Source of the DNA: CADEED01 sp044871085
GTDB lineage: Bacteria; Pseudomonadota; Gammaproteobacteria; Steroidobacterales; Steroidobacteraceae
DNA length: 5,924 nucleotides
Assembly: GCA_044871085.1 (NCBI GenBank)
Contig: JBIOZI010000244.1
Coordinates: forward strand, 1-5,924
Direction: 5' to 3'
The position numbers were made by a program, and so were the translations under genes. Under the pieces are notes generated by a model. The model was not told the origin of the DNA, ran no database searches, and saw only the letters and a list, made by a program, of their open reading frames with translations. Below are positions 4,104 through 5,924 of the stretch, in pieces. The first letter of the stretch is position 1, and each line of letters begins with the position of its first letter.

Positions 4104-5924
4104 ATGAATGCGAATCGCAGGCTGTGGGTGGGGCTGGGAATCCTGCTCCTCGTTTCGTTCAGCGTGCTGCTGTGGGTCGGAACCGAGATCCACCGCGTCA
4201 TGCCGCCGATTCCTGCGAAGGTGGTCGCGGAGAACGGCGCGGTGCTGTACACGCGCGCCGACATCCAGACCGGACGCCAGGTATGGCAGTCGATCGGCGG
4301 CCAGCAGCTGGGCTCGATCTGGGGGCACGGCAGCTACGTGGCGCCGGACTGGACCGCCGACTGGCTGCACCGCGAGGCGGTCGGCCTGCTGAACCGCGAC
4401 GCGCAGCGGCTGCACGGCGTGCGCTACGACGAGCTCGGCGCCGACGGACGCGCCGCGGCCGTCGCGCGGCTGGCCCCGGCGATCCGCCGCAACACCTACG
4501 ATGCGAGTACCGACACCGTCACCGTGTCCGGCGAGCGCGCCGCCGCGATCCGCGACGTGGCGGCTCACTACCGCTCACTGTTCGGCACCGACCCCGCGCT
4601 GCTCGAGCTGCGCAAGGCGTACGCGATGAAGAACGGCACGGTGCTCGAGGAAGCACATCGCCAGGCGCTGACCGCGTTCTTCTGGTGGTCCGCGTGGGCC
4701 GCGACCACCGAGCGTCCGGGCGGCACGGTGACGTACACCAACAACTGGCCGCACGAGCCGCTGGTGGGCAACACCCCGCCGCCCCACCTGTTCATCTGGA
4801 CGGTCTTCAGCGTGCTGTTCCTCATCGCCGGCATCGCGCTGCTCGGCTGGCACCACGCGCGCCACAAGGACGAGCCGGCGCCCGCGCTGCCGTCCAGCGA
4901 TCCGCTGGCGATGATCCGCATCACGCCGTCGATGCGCGCCACCGCGAAATATTTCTGGCTGGTGATCGCGCTGTTCCTCACGCAGATCCTGCTGGGCGCG
5001 ATCACGGCGCATTACCAGGTCGAGGGCCAGGAGGCGTACGGCTTCCAGCTCGCGAACGTGCTGCCCTATTCGCTCTCGCGCACCTGGCACACGCAGCTCG
5101 CGGTGCTGTGGATCGCGACCGCGTGGCTCGGCATGGGCCTGTACATCGGGCCGGCCATCTCCGGCCACGAGCCGAAATTCCAGCGGCTCGGCGTGAACCT
5201 GCTGTTCACCTGCCTCATCATCATCGTGGTGGGCGCGTTCGCCGGCCAGTGGCTGGCCGTGATGCAGAAGTTAGGCCTGGCGCACAACTTCTGGTTCGGC
5301 CACCAGGGCTGGGAGTACGTCGACCTCGGCCGCTTCTGGCAGATCTTCCTGTTCGCCGGGCTCGGCATCTGGCTGACGCTGGTCGGCCGCGCGCTGTGGC
5401 CCGCCATCCAGAAAGGCGGCGAGTCGAAATCCATCATCGTCCTGTTGTTCCTCTCCACGGTGTGCATCGGCCTGTTCTACGGCGCCGGCCTCATGTGGGG
5501 CGAGCACACGCACCTGTCGATGGTGGAGTACTGGCGCTGGTGGGTCGTGCACCTGTGGGTGGAAGGCTTCTTCGAGGTATTCGCCACCGCGGTCATCGCC
5601 TTCCTGTTCACGCGACTCGGCCTGCTGCGCGTCAGCAGCGCCACCACCGCGGTGCTGTTCACGACCATCGTCTTCCTGTCGGGCGGAGTGCTGGGCACGC
5701 TGCACCACCTGTACTTCACCGGCACGCCGACGGCGGTGATCGCGCTCGGCGCGAGCTTCTCCGCGCTCGAAGTGGTGCCGCTGGCCTTCATCGGCTTCGA
5801 GGCCTACCAGACCTTCAAGCTCGGGCGGGCGACACCGTGGATGCAGAAGTACCGCTGGCCCATCCTGTTCTTCACCGCGGTGGCATTCTGGAACGTGGTG
5901 GGCGCGGGGCTGTTCGGCTTCCTC
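4104..5924 (+). CDS. norB: Quinol-dependent nitric oxide reductase (qNor), 3' end outside window
   Basis: The frame is open for 607 codons to the window edge; qNor proteins (NorZ/qNorB) have about 750 residues, so roughly the last fifth is missing. The enzyme reduces two NO to N2O at the inner membrane with quinol as donor. One membrane helix (residues 7-26) precedes a periplasmic cytochrome-c-like domain (about 27-228) that has no Cys and hence no CXXCH heme c site. This marks it as the single-subunit quinol type rather than cNor. The heme-copper oxidase fold follows, with spans from about 230 and 284. H329 in SRTWHTQ fits a low-spin heme b ligand. H483, with E487 and E491, in VVHLWVEGFFE, and H534-H535 in LHHLYFTG, fit the non-heme FeB site and catalytic glutamates. 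The remaining heme b/b3 histidines should lie just past the edge, near residues 620-630. A strong AGGAG and an upstream FNR/DNR site suggest low-oxygen or NO-induced expression. Confidence 0.96.
   Translation, partial: MNANRRLWVGLGILLLVSFSVLLWVGTEIHRVMPPIPAKVVAENGAVLYTRADIQTGRQVWQSIGGQQLGSIWGHGSYVAPDWTADWLHREAVGLLNRDAQRLHGVRYDELGADGRAAAVARLAPAIRRNTYDASTDTVTVSGERAAAIRDVAAHYRSLFGTDPALLELRKAYAMKNGTVLEEAHRQALTAFFWWSAWAATTERPGGTVTYTNNWPHEPLVGNTPPPHLFIWTVFSVLFLIAGIALLGWHHARHKDEPAPALPSSDPLAMIRITPSMRATAKYFWLVIALFLTQILLGAITAHYQVEGQEAYGFQLANVLPYSLSRTWHTQLAVLWIATAWLGMGLYIGPAISGHEPKFQRLGVNLLFTCLIIIVVGAFAGQWLAVMQKLGLAHNFWFGHQGWEYVDLGRFWQIFLFAGLGIWLTLVGRALWPAIQKGGESKSIIVLLFLSTVCIGLFYGAGLMWGEHTHLSMVEYWRWWVVHLWVEGFFEVFATAVIAFLFTRLGLLRVSSATTAVLFTTIVFLSGGVLGTLHHLYFTGTPTAVIALGASFSALEVVPLAFIGFEAYQTFKLGRATPWMQKYRWPILFFTAVAFWNVVGAGLFGFL

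Noticed and set aside
3826..4107. GTG-started 93-codon frame reaching the qNor start with an ATGA overlap
   Set aside because: The product is Arg-rich without any recognisable motif, its start lies in the REP-like repeat, and third positions lack the G/C bias of the real genes. The ATGA contact with qNor is likely chance, since qNor has its own strong Shine-Dalgarno.
4108..4392. Out-of-frame ATG frame at the qNor start
   Set aside because: It overlaps the qNor N-terminus in another frame and gives an Arg/Ser/Cys-rich product. ATG 4104 has better ribosome-binding-site spacing and a proper membrane helix.
5066..5791. Several minus-strand open frames within the qNor gene
   Set aside because: All are antisense to conserved membrane helices with the metal-binding His and Glu residues; none shows a domain.

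Overview
The window reads as chromosomal DNA of a GC-rich, probably facultatively denitrifying proteobacterium. A beta- or gammaproteobacterium is most likely. This is inferred from a YqjD/YqjE/YqjK-type membrane-protein cluster (a beta/gamma-proteobacterial arrangement), an oxygen-independent coproporphyrinogen III oxidase (HemN), and a quinol-dependent nitric oxide reductase (qNor) behind an FNR/DNR-type palindrome. Coding regions have very strong G/C preference at third codon positions. No phage, insertion sequence, tRNA, rRNA or CRISPR is visible.

Layout, left to right. Bases 1-81 hold the last 26 codons of an unidentified plus-strand gene. It ends one base short of the stop of a convergent minus-strand gene (83-1366), a MgtC/SapB-DUF4010 multi-spanning membrane protein. 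A 131-bp divergent intergenic region with one AT-rich patch (1392-1401) separates that gene from a rightward cluster. The cluster is a DUF883/YqjD-like tail-anchored protein (1498-1788), a YqjE-like holin-superfamily protein (1785-2159), a short YqjK-like protein (2156-2353), a putative seven-codon ORF (2350-2373) and hemN (2370-3767). Every junction in this chain is a 4-base ATGA stop/start overlap, so the chain looks like one transcript with translational coupling.

A 336-bp gap (3768-4103) follows. Its first part contains two tandem REP-like units with GGAAACG and TGTCCCT motifs. Its second part is the regulatory region of the next gene. It has a perfect 7-bp-arm palindrome with a TGAT-N4-ATCA core (FNR/DNR class), a second perfect inverted repeat of unknown role, and a good Shine-Dalgarno. 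From 4104 to the right edge runs the qNor gene, open for 607 codons and cut by the window end before its last heme ligands.

Functional picture: qNor reduces NO to N2O using quinol and needs two b-type hemes. HemN allows heme synthesis without oxygen, so the adjacency is sensible for low-oxygen respiration. The YqjD/E/K proteins are membrane-associated and linked to stationary phase or stress in enterobacteria; why they should be translationally linked to hemN is not explained. Nothing seen amounts to a clearly new system. The most unusual points are the seven-codon bridge ORF and the second inverted repeat in the qNor leader.
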